Shown here piece after piece: positions 52,920 to 60,759 of a DNA stretch of 64,000 nucleotides. The notes beneath the pieces were generated by a model, which saw nothing but the letters and a program-made list of their open reading frames with translations, had not been told where the DNA came from and did no database searches. This stretch comes from Alphaproteobacteria bacterium 41-28. Its GTDB lineage: Bacteria; Pseudomonadota; Alphaproteobacteria; UBA9655. The translations under genes were made by a program, and so were the position numbers. Location of the stretch: contig MKUL01000041.1 of NCBI GenBank assembly GCA_001897795.1, positions 1-64,000 on the forward strand. The letters are read 5' to 3'. Numbering within the stretch: the first letter of the stretch is position 1; each line of letters begins with the position of its first letter.

Positions 52920-54677
52920 TTATTTCCACCCTAAACTTTGGGGGGTGAGTCCCATATTCTCAAAGTCCTTAACCAGCCACTTAAGGCCAGTAGAACGCAT
53001 AACAGTATCTGGATGCGGTTCTTCTGTATGCACTTGTTTATGAAGAATCCTGTAATCCAATTTTGGATTGCGTTTCAGCTCCTTACGGTAAGCAATATAA
53101 TCATCTTCTTTCTTAAATTGTGTTGGTTCTCCAGCATTTTCTAGGAGATAGAAGTTAAGTTGACGTTTTGATCCTCCCGCATACCCCGTCACTTTTCCAT
53201 TAAATCCATTCTGTGTGAGGTGCACAACATCGTGCCATTCAATGGTGCCACGATCTTTCCTCTCTCCTACAAGACGCATAAAAAATTCTTTATGGCGATG
53301 ATTAATCTCACGTGTTTCAAAGTGCTTAACAGAGTTTGTTATTTGAGGCTTTTGTTGTGAACTTCCTCGAACATTGGTTACAGGAGGACGCTTCTTCGAA
53401 GATCTTTGTTGCGAAGCAATAGGTTTTACAGCATTTCGAACTTTAGACCTTTTACCCTTTGGCTTTTCACGATTTTGACCTGGGTTTTCTCTATCTTTAG
53501 AAGATCTCGGTTGTTTAACGGATTCCTTCTTTTCCTGCGAATCCTCTGCTTTGAAGGACTGTGGAGCCTGGAATTCTTGAGTTTCAGGTTCTTCAATTTC
53601 AGATTTTTTATGATCGTCAGCTGGTTTTTCCTCTTCTAACGGAAGAAGTGGGAGAAGAGGAGCTTTTACTTGCTCAGTTGGTTCCTTATTCTCTTGAGGC
53701 AAGACCTTCGTTGTAGGAGAAGTTTTTTGATCTGGCTTAATGACTTCTTGAGAGACCTTTTTGTTATTTCTATTTTCTTTTTCAGTCTTTGTAGGGGTTG
53801 AAGATTGCGCAACCTTTGCTTTTGGAAGCGGAGTTCCCTTTTGAGAGGCAGGTTTTTGAGAAGGTTTCCTTTGAATATTCTCTAGTCGGAGTTGTTCAGC
53901 CTCTGCTTTTTTCGATTGATAGAAAGAAACGTATTCCTGCATTTGACATTCTAGTTCTACCCCAGATCGTATCCCCGAAGGCCATTGAGAGGGATCGTTA
54001 AAATGAGAAAAAGCAATCTCAGTAGTGTTCCTATAAAAACTTATCTCATCCATATAAATTTTTTTATAATATTCATCACTTATACTTTCAGAGGTGCTGG
54101 CTTTATAATTTTCTTTGATGTTCGTGAGAAACTTTTCAGTATCTTCTATTAGCCTCTTTTTAGCATCTTCGTAAAACTTAGCCATGCCCTCTAAATGAGT
54201 TGAAAGCAAAAGAGCTCCTCTATAATCACGCGCGTATCTAAAGTACCCGTTTGTTTCTTCATTTAATGCACTCAGAACATTAGCAGTATTCCTGATAATA
54301 TTTTCATAGGTCTCTTTCAGATCAAACACTTGTTTGAAAAACATTCTTCGATCAGCTGCAGGTTTGATTCCATAAAATTCTGTAAATTTTACACGCGCCT
54401 TTTTCATTTCTTTATTTCTTGAGGCTTTATATATTTTATTAATGTTAGCCAACTTCTTTTGGGTATATTGAGTTGTTGCTTCTAAATAATCATGAATGAT
54501 TCCAATAGTTTCTTCAAAAGTTTCTCCCTTCAAAGTTAACGGTTCAGGTTTAAAGACCTGTTTTGTTGCTTGTGATTTATAAGAAGATCCCTCTTGCTCC
54601 TCCATTGCTTGAAGAGGAGAAGTTCCCAAGAAGCAAACGCTTGCTAATAAAGGTAAAATATATAATTTTTTAAACAT
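52920..54677 (-). CDS. Large secreted protein, low-complexity middle, HicA-like C-terminus
   Basis: 585 residues from ATG 54677 (the frame extends to 54692, but MFKKLYILPLLASVCFLG gives the signal peptide, cleaved before AMEEQEGSS). Residues about 30-270 are helical. About 270-445 is a disordered Lys/Glu/Pro/Ser/Gln-rich stretch. The last 135 residues are folded; EWHDVVHLTQNGFNGKVTGYAGGSKRQ and HTEEPHPDTVMRSTGLKWLVKDFENMGL recall the layout of HicA toxins, but with Lys where HicA has its catalytic His. The function is unknown. Confidence 0.7.
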   Translation of the reverse strand: MFKKLYILPLLASVCFLGTSPLQAMEEQEGSSYKSQATKQVFKPEPLTLKGETFEETIGIIHDYLEATTQYTQKKLANINKIYKASRNKEMKKARVKFTEFYGIKPAADRRMFFKQVFDLKETYENIIRNTANVLSALNEETNGYFRYARDYRGALLLSTHLEGMAKFYEDAKKRLIEDTEKFLTNIKENYKASTSESISDEYYKKIYMDEISFYRNTTEIAFSHFNDPSQWPSGIRSGVELECQMQEYVSFYQSKKAEAEQLRLENIQRKPSQKPASQKGTPLPKAKVAQSSTPTKTEKENRNNKKVSQEVIKPDQKTSPTTKVLPQENKEPTEQVKAPLLPLLPLEEEKPADDHKKSEIEEPETQEFQAPQSFKAEDSQEKKESVKQPRSSKDRENPGQNREKPKGKRSKVRNAVKPIASQQRSSKKRPPVTNVRGSSQQKPQITNSVKHFETREINHRHKEFFMRLVGERKDRGTIEWHDVVHLTQNGFNGKVTGYAGGSKRQLNFYLLENAGEPTQFKKEDDYIAYRKELKRNPKLDYRILHKQVHTEEPHPDTVMRSTGLKWLVKDFENMGLTPQSLGWK

Positions 54678-54780
54678 AAGCGAATTCCACAAATATAGAA
54701 AAATTTTGAGTAATTTATATTTGTAGATGTAATAATGTCAAGTTTTATTTGATAAAAATTATCTTTTAGAAATAACTTTA

Positions 54781-56148
54781 CTAAGCGCTTCGCTTCAGCA
54801 CATCCTCAACAGTCACAACCGTCCCTGTCAAACTATTAGCTGAAGCTTTTTCAATCTTAACATCAACGCACGCACCAAAAAGACGAGAAGGGGCATCCAG
54901 ATGAACAGACTGCAACCAGGGGGTTTTTCCTAACAATTGCCCCTCTTGCTTTCCTCTGCGATCCAATAAAACAGAGAGTGTTTGACCGACACAGGCTTCA
55001 TTTATAGCTTGATGTTGCGTATTCAAAAGTTCCTGTAAACGGGCGAGTCGTTCTGTTTTAACTTCCTCAGGAACCTGATTTTCCATCAACGCCCCAGGTG
55101 TGCCGATACGGGGACTGTATTTAAAGGAATAGGCTTGGGCGTAGCCCACCTCACGGACCAAATTCAACGTATCCTCAAAATCTTGATCTGTTTCCCCTGG
55201 GAAACCCACAATAAAGTCTGATGAGAGAGCCATATCCGGCCGATGATTACGAAGTTTTTCAATGATGTCCAAATAATGTTTCCGTGTATGCTTTCGATTC
55301 ATCGTTTCCAAAATTCTGTCAGATCCGGATTGAACAGGAAGATGGAGAAAGGGCATAACTTGGGGAATATCCCGGTGGGATACCATAAGCTCTTCATCCA
55401 TGTCCCGTGGGTGGGACGTCATATAACGAAGACGGAGAAGGCCCTTCAATGAGGAAAGATGCTCCATAAGCCGCCCGAGGCCCCACTCTTGACCTTGAGG
55501 AGATTCCCCATGATAGGCATTCACATTTTGTCCGAGAAGGGTAATCTCTTTTGCACCCCGATCAATAAGCCTCTTCGCTTCTTCAAAAATGGCTTGGACG
55601 GGGCGAGAATATTCAGCTCCGCGGGTGTAGGGAACCACACAAAAGGTGCAAAACTTATCACAACCTTCTTGGATGGCAATATAGACAGAAGGCCCTACCT
55701 CTGTATGATCTTCAGGCAGATGATCAAATTTCGATTCAACGGGAAATTCAACATCCAAAACGCCGCGCCCAGGCCCCTCCTTTTTATCCCGAGATCTTTC
55801 CGCCCGGGCAATCATTTCGGGAAGACGGTGATAGGTTTGAGGGCCTAAGACAATGTCTACATAGGGTGCACGACGCATGATTTCCGCCCCCTCCGCTTGC
55901 CCCACACATCCTGCCACCGCAAGAATCATCTTGTCATCTTTATGGGGACGAATTCGACCCAGATCGGAATAGACTTTTTCTTCTGCTTTTTCTCGGATAT
56001 GACATGTGTTTAAAATGACAAGATCTGCCCCTTCGGAGCTCTCAACAAGCGTATAACCCAGCGGCTTTAAAATATCAGCCATGCGACCTGAATCATACAC
56101 ATTCATTTGGCAACCATAGGTTTTAATATATAGGTTTTTTTGAATCAT
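54781..56148 (-). CDS. miaB: tRNA-2-methylthio-N6-dimethylallyladenosine synthase MiaB
   Basis: 455-residue radical-SAM methylthiotransferase acting on A37 of tRNAs. N-terminal UPF0004 domain with three cluster Cys (KTYGCQMNVYDS, LNTCHIREKAEE, AGCVGQAEG), the radical-SAM motif CDKFCTFC near residue 160, and a C-terminal TRAM domain. In most alphaproteobacteria phoH follows miaB; here phoH is at 913, in inverted orientation. Upstream gene plsC ends three bases before. Confidence 0.96.
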   Translation of the reverse strand: MIQKNLYIKTYGCQMNVYDSGRMADILKPLGYTLVESSEGADLVILNTCHIREKAEEKVYSDLGRIRPHKDDKMILAVAGCVGQAEGAEIMRRAPYVDIVLGPQTYHRLPEMIARAERSRDKKEGPGRGVLDVEFPVESKFDHLPEDHTEVGPSVYIAIQEGCDKFCTFCVVPYTRGAEYSRPVQAIFEEAKRLIDRGAKEITLLGQNVNAYHGESPQGQEWGLGRLMEHLSSLKGLLRLRYMTSHPRDMDEELMVSHRDIPQVMPFLHLPVQSGSDRILETMNRKHTRKHYLDIIEKLRNHRPDMALSSDFIVGFPGETDQDFEDTLNLVREVGYAQAYSFKYSPRIGTPGALMENQVPEEVKTERLARLQELLNTQHQAINEACVGQTLSVLLDRRGKQEGQLLGKTPWLQSVHLDAPSRLFGACVDVKIEKASANSLTGTVVTVEDVLKRSA

Positions 56149-56151
56149 ACC

Positions 56152-56940
56152 CTAGCTCATGTATTCTGAAATGGGTTTTGAAAAAGCATCTAGCAATCCC
56201 TCTTGTACGGCTTGGAAACTCGCCTGAGAAAGCTCTTTACGGGATGCAAATTCAGAGGCTTTCAGAGGAGTATGGAGAGTAACAATGACCTGAACAGTCC
56301 CCCATTGGGCAATGAACCAAAGGTGGCTTAACAAGTCAACGTCGGGACTAAACCACCCACAAATTTTGCGCATAAAACGCGGCATGGGAAGACGATCCCA
56401 CCCCGCATAGGTAACTGTAATAGGTTGCACCACCACATTCTTCTTTATGGCGACGTCAAAGAAAGAACTCCCAAAAGGAAGAATCCGACATCCATCGGAA
56501 GTTGTCCCTTCAGGAAATAAAATAAGACTTTCTCCTTTATCGATAAACTCCGTCAGTTTATCTGTTCCTTCCGAAATGGCATTTCGACTTCTGTCGATGT
56601 AAATGGTCCCTTGATTGGTCGCAAGCCAGCCCATGATTGGCCATTCGGCCACCTCTAGCTTTGCGACAAATCGGGCGGGAATAAAGGTTCCTAAGACAAG
56701 GATATCCACATAAGTGGAATGATTTGAGACATAAAGGGTGGGTTTGGCCTTCGAAAGGGTGCCCTTGATTATAAGCTGATGACCAATACATCTGCGCCAG
56801 GTAGAGAGGTAAAAGCGACCAAACCGAAACCCTAAGGGCTGATTAACTTTAAGCAAAAGCCAATAGAGTGGGGTAAAGCCTATAAAAACGAGAATAATCA
56901 AAAAAAATCGCCAAAGGGCTAATCCATACGCGCGAGGCAT
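56152..56940 (-). CDS. 1-acyl-glycerol-3-phosphate acyltransferase family (PlsC/OlsA-like)
   Basis: 262 residues with one N-terminal TM (about 10-30). Acyltransferase motifs: VSNHSTYVDILVLG (H-x4-D), GTIYIDRS and LILFPEGTTSDG. Its start overlaps the end of the OlsB-like gene by one base. That pairing suggests the second, O-acylating step of ornithine-lipid synthesis (OlsA), though general phosphatidic acid synthesis is equally possible. Confidence 0.88.
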   Translation of the reverse strand: MPRAYGLALWRFFLIILVFIGFTPLYWLLLKVNQPLGFRFGRFYLSTWRRCIGHQLIIKGTLSKAKPTLYVSNHSTYVDILVLGTFIPARFVAKLEVAEWPIMGWLATNQGTIYIDRSRNAISEGTDKLTEFIDKGESLILFPEGTTSDGCRILPFGSSFFDVAIKKNVVVQPITVTYAGWDRLPMPRFMRKICGWFSPDVDLLSHLWFIAQWGTVQVIVTLHTPLKASEFASRKELSQASFQAVQEGLLDAFSKPISEYMS

Positions 56941-57764
56941 TAAAAATCCTCACCAAGACGTGGATCGCTATATCTTTGTGAATATCTCGCTGTTACGGTG
57001 TCTCTTTTGACAATGATGCATACATCGATAGAATTAAAATCTGGATCAATAAAGGCACCTTTTCCAACGAATCCTCCAGCACGCATATACCCTTTGACCA
57101 GAGGAGGCAATTGTCGCATGGCTTCTTTTTTATCAACTTCACTTTTGGGGATAAGATCCATTTCTTGATAACTGCGGGGGAGCGCCTGCGCTCGAAGTTC
57201 GGGGGGAGCCAAATGATAATGATAAAGATAGGCCAAGGCTTGGCGATATTTCGACACATCTGTTCCGATAAAGCTCGCACATCCAAAAAACAAAGCGATT
57301 TGATTGAGCTGGGTATAGGCTCCGATCCCTCGCCATAAGAGTTGCATAGTGGGCTTCGTTCGATAGTCCTTGTGCACACATGAGCGGCTTAATTCCATAA
57401 TTTGCCCAGGATAAGCCATCAGTTTGCTAACCTCAAATTCGGTAGTTGTAAAATAGCTACCATAGCGCTCTGCTCCCTCTCGCAGCATAAATCGATAGGT
57501 TCCAACGATTTTGTTGTGGGCATGATCAATGACAAGAAGAACATCACAAAAATCATCAATAAGTGCGACGTCTCGCTTTAAAAGTGCTGTTGTTTCATCA
57601 GGTTGTGCCCCACATTCTTCATAAAACACTTCATAACGCAAAATTTGTGCTGCCTTGAGGTCTTCCTCTGATTGAGCAAGACGCGCTTCTAAATTCCCCG
57701 ACTTCAGTAAAGGAAGGGTTTTTGAAAAGCGATTATATGGGGCGGGGGCAAAACTAGGCATCAT
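56940..57764 (-). CDS. OlsB-like N-acyltransferase (ornithine lipid synthesis)
   Basis: 274 residues of the GNAT-related hemolysin/OlsB family, which moves a 3-hydroxyacyl chain from ACP onto ornithine. Hallmarks: LEARLAQSEEDLKAAQILRYEVFYEECGA, DFCDVLLVIDH...VGTYR, ELSRSCVHKDYRTKPTMQLLWRGI and YMRAGGFVGKGAFIDPDFNSIDVCIIV. Coupled by overlap to the PlsC-like gene. Its start overlaps the end of the decayed fur gene. Confidence 0.85.
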   Translation of the reverse strand: MMPSFAPAPYNRFSKTLPLLKSGNLEARLAQSEEDLKAAQILRYEVFYEECGAQPDETTALLKRDVALIDDFCDVLLVIDHAHNKIVGTYRFMLREGAERYGSYFTTTEFEVSKLMAYPGQIMELSRSCVHKDYRTKPTMQLLWRGIGAYTQLNQIALFFGCASFIGTDVSKYRQALAYLYHYHLAPPELRAQALPRSYQEMDLIPKSEVDKKEAMRQLPPLVKGYMRAGGFVGKGAFIDPDFNSIDVCIIVKRDTVTARYSQRYSDPRLGEDF

Positions 57765-58138
57765 GATGTTTTAATTTTCTCTTCATCCTTTTTAAAGGAA
57801 CTCCATGCAATTCAAGACAGCGACTAACAAGATGATAACTTGAGCTCTCTGCAATTTCCATCTGGAGGCTTCAATCCGTTCATCATGAAATTCAATAATC
57901 TGACCTTTATAAGTATCAATTAAATGGTGATGATGTTCACAGATAGCTTTTTCATATCGTGATCTCCCATCTCCAAATTCATGTCGGTTCAAGATATGTG
58001 CTTCTTCAAATAAGCGCAAGGTCCGATAAACGGTTACAAGACTAATTTTTGGATCAATTTGACTTACCCGCTTCTAAATGACTCCTGCATTAGGATGTCC
58101 TTGAGATCCCGACAAAAATCATTGTTGTTCGGTCAGTC
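57754..58138 (-). pseudogene. fur: Decayed fur (ferric uptake regulator)
   Basis: Fur sequence is readable in the minus strand but broken. From 58138: RLTEQQ-stop-FLSGSQGHPNAGVI-stop-KRVSQIDPKISLVTVYRTLRLFEE, then HEFGDGRSRYEKAICEHHHHLIDTYKGQIIEFHDERIEA, where the metal-site histidines survive, then a frameshift into MEIAESSSYHLVSRCLELHGVPLKR. There are at least two in-frame stops and one frameshift, and no start codon. The position between tsaB-rimI and miaB is the usual alphaproteobacterial fur locus. Only a 75-codon frame (57792-58019) remains open. Confidence 0.85.
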
Positions 58139-58153
58139 TCAAAATCCCTTCAT

Positions 58154-58192
58154 AAAAAAAGCACCGATGCCGTCAATGACAGCATCGGTGCT
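58154..58192 (-). terminator. mucR terminator
   Basis: An 11-bp stem AGCACCGATGC (58160-58170) with GCATCGGTGCT (58182-58192), followed on the minus strand by seven T residues. Lies 15 bases after the mucR stop, so it would also cut the old fur gene off from upstream transcription. Confidence 0.85.
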
Positions 58193-58206
58193 TAAAATGA
58201 TATTTA

Positions 58207-58635
58207 TTAAGCTGCGATATCGCGGCGACGCTCACGACGTGTACCAAGTCCAATATCCTTGGCAAGATTACTACGACGTTTTGCGTAGTTTGGAGCAACC
58301 ATAGGGTAACTGGAATCTAAACCCCATCTTTCACGATATTGGTCAGGAGTCATGTTGTAAGCTGTCTTTAAGTGACGCTTAAGCATTTTCAATCGACGTC
58401 CATCCTCTAAGCAAACAATGTAGTCTGGTTGTACAGATTCTTCAATGGAAACCACTGGATCTGGTCGATCATGAAGCAAGTAGGAACGACCGGAACCTAC
58501 ACTGCAAAGACTCCGATGAACTTGTTGAATGAATGCAGGAAGTTCTTCAGCTTCCATTTCATTGTTTGAAACATAGGAAGCCACAACCTCGGCCACCAAT
58601 GATATAATATCTAAAGATTCATTTCTATCTGTCAT
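58207..58635 (-). CDS. mucR: MucR/Ros family transcriptional regulator
   Basis: 142-residue alphaproteobacterial zinc-finger regulator. The core is plain: SVQPDYIVCLEDGRRLKMLKRHLKTAYNMTPDQYRERWGLDSSYPMVAPNYAKRRSNLAKDIGLG, with Cys and His of the prokaryotic zinc finger; only one Cys is seen at the site, as in some family members. These proteins silence AT-rich genes, including surface and virulence functions. It occurs here between rimI and the fur remnant. Confidence 0.93.
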   Translation of the reverse strand: MTDRNESLDIISLVAEVVASYVSNNEMEAEELPAFIQQVHRSLCSVGSGRSYLLHDRPDPVVSIEESVQPDYIVCLEDGRRLKMLKRHLKTAYNMTPDQYRERWGLDSSYPMVAPNYAKRRSNLAKDIGLGTRRERRRDIAA

Positions 58636-58731
58636 TTTACACCTTTCTATTTAGTAAACTATCGTTCTTCTATATTACATTTAAAAAATGAAATCAAGAC
58701 ATTTTTTATATTTTTAAAAAAAATATAAAAA

Positions 58732-59184
58732 TCAAATTTTACAAAGTTTTCTAAAAAAAATAAAAGCAGGGATAAGTTTACCTCCTTCACGTGGATAATA
58801 CCCAGGTCGCTTGCTTTGCAAAGAAAAGTCATGTTTTCTGTAAAAGCCCTGCGCTTGATGATTATCTTCAGCAACTTCAAGAAAAAGGTTTTGAATACGT
58901 TTTTTTATTAAAATTTCGAAGAGAGATGTTAAAAGGAAACTTCCCCTCCCCTTGCGCTGGTGGAAAGGAGCCACAACAAGGGTTAAAATTTCAGCCTCGT
59001 CTTCGACTTCTCTCCATAAAATGAATCCAGAAAGGTCATGATTTTCTTCTGTTTTTAATCCGTAGATTAAGGGATTTTTAAGGAACTCTTGAAAATCTTT
59101 TTCTTTCCATCCTTTAAAAAATGCGGCTTGATGAAGACGAGCTGCTTGCCCACAATCTTCCAGAGTTAAAGGGAGGACGCGCAT
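58732..59184 (-). CDS. rimI: Ribosomal-protein-alanine N-acetyltransferase RimI
   Basis: 150-residue GNAT enzyme that acetylates the N-terminus of ribosomal protein S18. Acetyl-CoA loop APFHQRKGRGSFLL near residue 75, and LFLEVAEDNHQAQGFYRKHDF before the C-terminus. Its start overlaps the end of tsaB by 19 bases; the tsaB-rimI pair is standard in proteobacteria. Confidence 0.9.
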   Translation of the reverse strand: MRVLPLTLEDCGQAARLHQAAFFKGWKEKDFQEFLKNPLIYGLKTEENHDLSGFILWREVEDEAEILTLVVAPFHQRKGRGSFLLTSLFEILIKKRIQNLFLEVAEDNHQAQGFYRKHDFSLQSKRPGYYPREGGKLIPAFIFFRKLCKI

Positions 59185-59795
59185 GATTCTCGGGAGTATG
59201 TGACATCAGGCTCCCGGATATAAAAAGGGAGGGGCTCAGCGGCCAGGGTTGGATCTTTAAAAAAAGTATGCGCAAGGCTTTGTGCGCCGTGCCAGCGTGA
59301 ATGGACTTCCCTATAAGATAGTCCTTCCAGAAAGTGAACACCACTTCCCGCAACAAGAGGTGGGTTCTGTGCAGAAAGGATTTCTGTGAGGGCTTCTCGC
59401 GTTAAGCTTTGAGGAGACCCAGAAATTCCATTCAGAAATCGCTGCCCAAAAACATCTTGGCGCCTGGCTTCAATCAAAATCAGGATGTCACTTGGTGAAT
59501 CAAGACTTACATAGGTTGCTGTAAAGCTATCGATTCCCTTTAACGGAAGATTCAACCCCATGGCAAATCCTTTAGCAAAGGCAAGGCCCACGCGAATGCC
59601 TGTAAAAGAGCCAGGGCCAACGTTTACGATAAGGTGATCGATAGTATGCTGACCCATAACGTCTTTTACAAATTGAGGCAAAAGGGCGGCCTGATCCCGT
59701 TCAGAATCTTGTTCTTGAAAAGCGAGCTCATGGCCATCTTCCCAAAGAGCCACTGAACACTTCCACGCGGCCGTATCAATAGCTAAAATTTTCAT
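59166..59795 (-). CDS. tsaB: tRNA t6A modification protein TsaB
   Basis: 209 residues of the ASKHA fold, scaffold partner of TsaD in making t6A37 of tRNA. MKILAIDTAAWKCSVAL at the start and VNVGPGSFTGIRVGLAFAKG near 60 are diagnostic. No TsaD or TsaE is in the window. It overlaps the lpxL-like gene (four bases) and rimI (19 bases), so lpxL-like, tsaB and rimI are cotranscribed. Confidence 0.93.
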   Translation of the reverse strand: MKILAIDTAAWKCSVALWEDGHELAFQEQDSERDQAALLPQFVKDVMGQHTIDHLIVNVGPGSFTGIRVGLAFAKGFAMGLNLPLKGIDSFTATYVSLDSPSDILILIEARRQDVFGQRFLNGISGSPQSLTREALTEILSAQNPPLVAGSGVHFLEGLSYREVHSRWHGAQSLAHTFFKDPTLAAEPLPFYIREPDVTYSRESCASSL

Positions 59796-60685
59796 GTGTC
59801 ATTCCACCTGCGATGAAGCCAGAGCCATTGTCCCGGTCGTTCTTTCACCCATTCGCTGAGTATGGTGTTGATGTGAAGGAGTAAACCATACATGTCTTGT
59901 CTGCGATCACCCTTTGCCTCAAATTCAATTGGAGGATAGAAGGTCACGCGAAAATGAGACCCATGAAGGCGTTCAGAACGAGCGGGTAAAAGGGGGCAAT
60001 GTTGATTCAGATACATCTTTGCAATGCCCGTAGCTGTCATAGCATCGCGCCCTAAAAAGGGCACAGGAATCCCCTCTCCCATCTTTTGATCGACTAAGAG
60101 AAGAGCATGATCTCCCCTCTTGATAAGGGAAAGAAATTCTTTTGGGCCGCCATTGCCTTTGGTAATCACATTTTTAACCGTAAATTTTTGACATTTTAAC
60201 ATGAGCGCATCTACCCATGGGTTATTTGGAGGTCTATACATTTGAGCAAGATCAAAGCCGATCGATTGAGCGGCTAAAGTGATCATCTGCCAGTTTCCAA
60301 GGTGCGCTGTAAAAATAATACCTGGCTGTCCATCTTCTTGAAAACGTTTTAAATTCTCAATTCCCACGATTTCTATATTGTGTAATGTTTTTCCATTCCA
60401 AAACGCATGCGCCTTTACATACTCTCCCATAAGCCGACCGAAATTGTCCCACATCTCGGCAATGATTCTTTGAATTTCAGTTTCGGAAATGTTAGGAAAA
60501 CATTTTTTTAAGTTAGATCGTGCCCGATTGCTTAAACGAAGACGTGACCCAACCGTACGAGAGAGCCATCCTAAAAAAGCCACACAGACTTTAAAAGGGA
60601 GGATGTAACGAAAAAGGACAAACGCCATTCCAACGAAGGCGCCTTCAATCAAATGACGGGTTTTTTTTAAGAGACTAAACTTCAA
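59792..60685 (-). CDS. lpxL: Lipid A late acyltransferase (LpxL/HtrB-like)
   Basis: 297 residues, one N-terminal TM, family LpxL/LpxM. Recognisable segments: RARSNLKKCFPNISETEIQRII, then TAHLGNWQMITLAAQ, YRPPNNPWVD and DQKMGEGIPVPFLG. The catalytic H-x4-D/E motif reads HLGNWQ, with Gln instead of the acidic residue, so activity or mechanism may differ. It lies with lpxK, waaA and the DUF374 gene in a lipid A block. Confidence 0.85.
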   Translation of the reverse strand: MKFSLLKKTRHLIEGAFVGMAFVLFRYILPFKVCVAFLGWLSRTVGSRLRLSNRARSNLKKCFPNISETEIQRIIAEMWDNFGRLMGEYVKAHAFWNGKTLHNIEIVGIENLKRFQEDGQPGIIFTAHLGNWQMITLAAQSIGFDLAQMYRPPNNPWVDALMLKCQKFTVKNVITKGNGGPKEFLSLIKRGDHALLLVDQKMGEGIPVPFLGRDAMTATGIAKMYLNQHCPLLPARSERLHGSHFRVTFYPPIEFEAKGDRRQDMYGLLLHINTILSEWVKERPGQWLWLHRRWNDT

Positions 60686-60759
60686 AGCTTTTCCTTACTT
60701 AATTTAAAAATACCTAGTGAAGTAACCACAAAATTTTGTCTAAGCCCCTACTATGTTGC

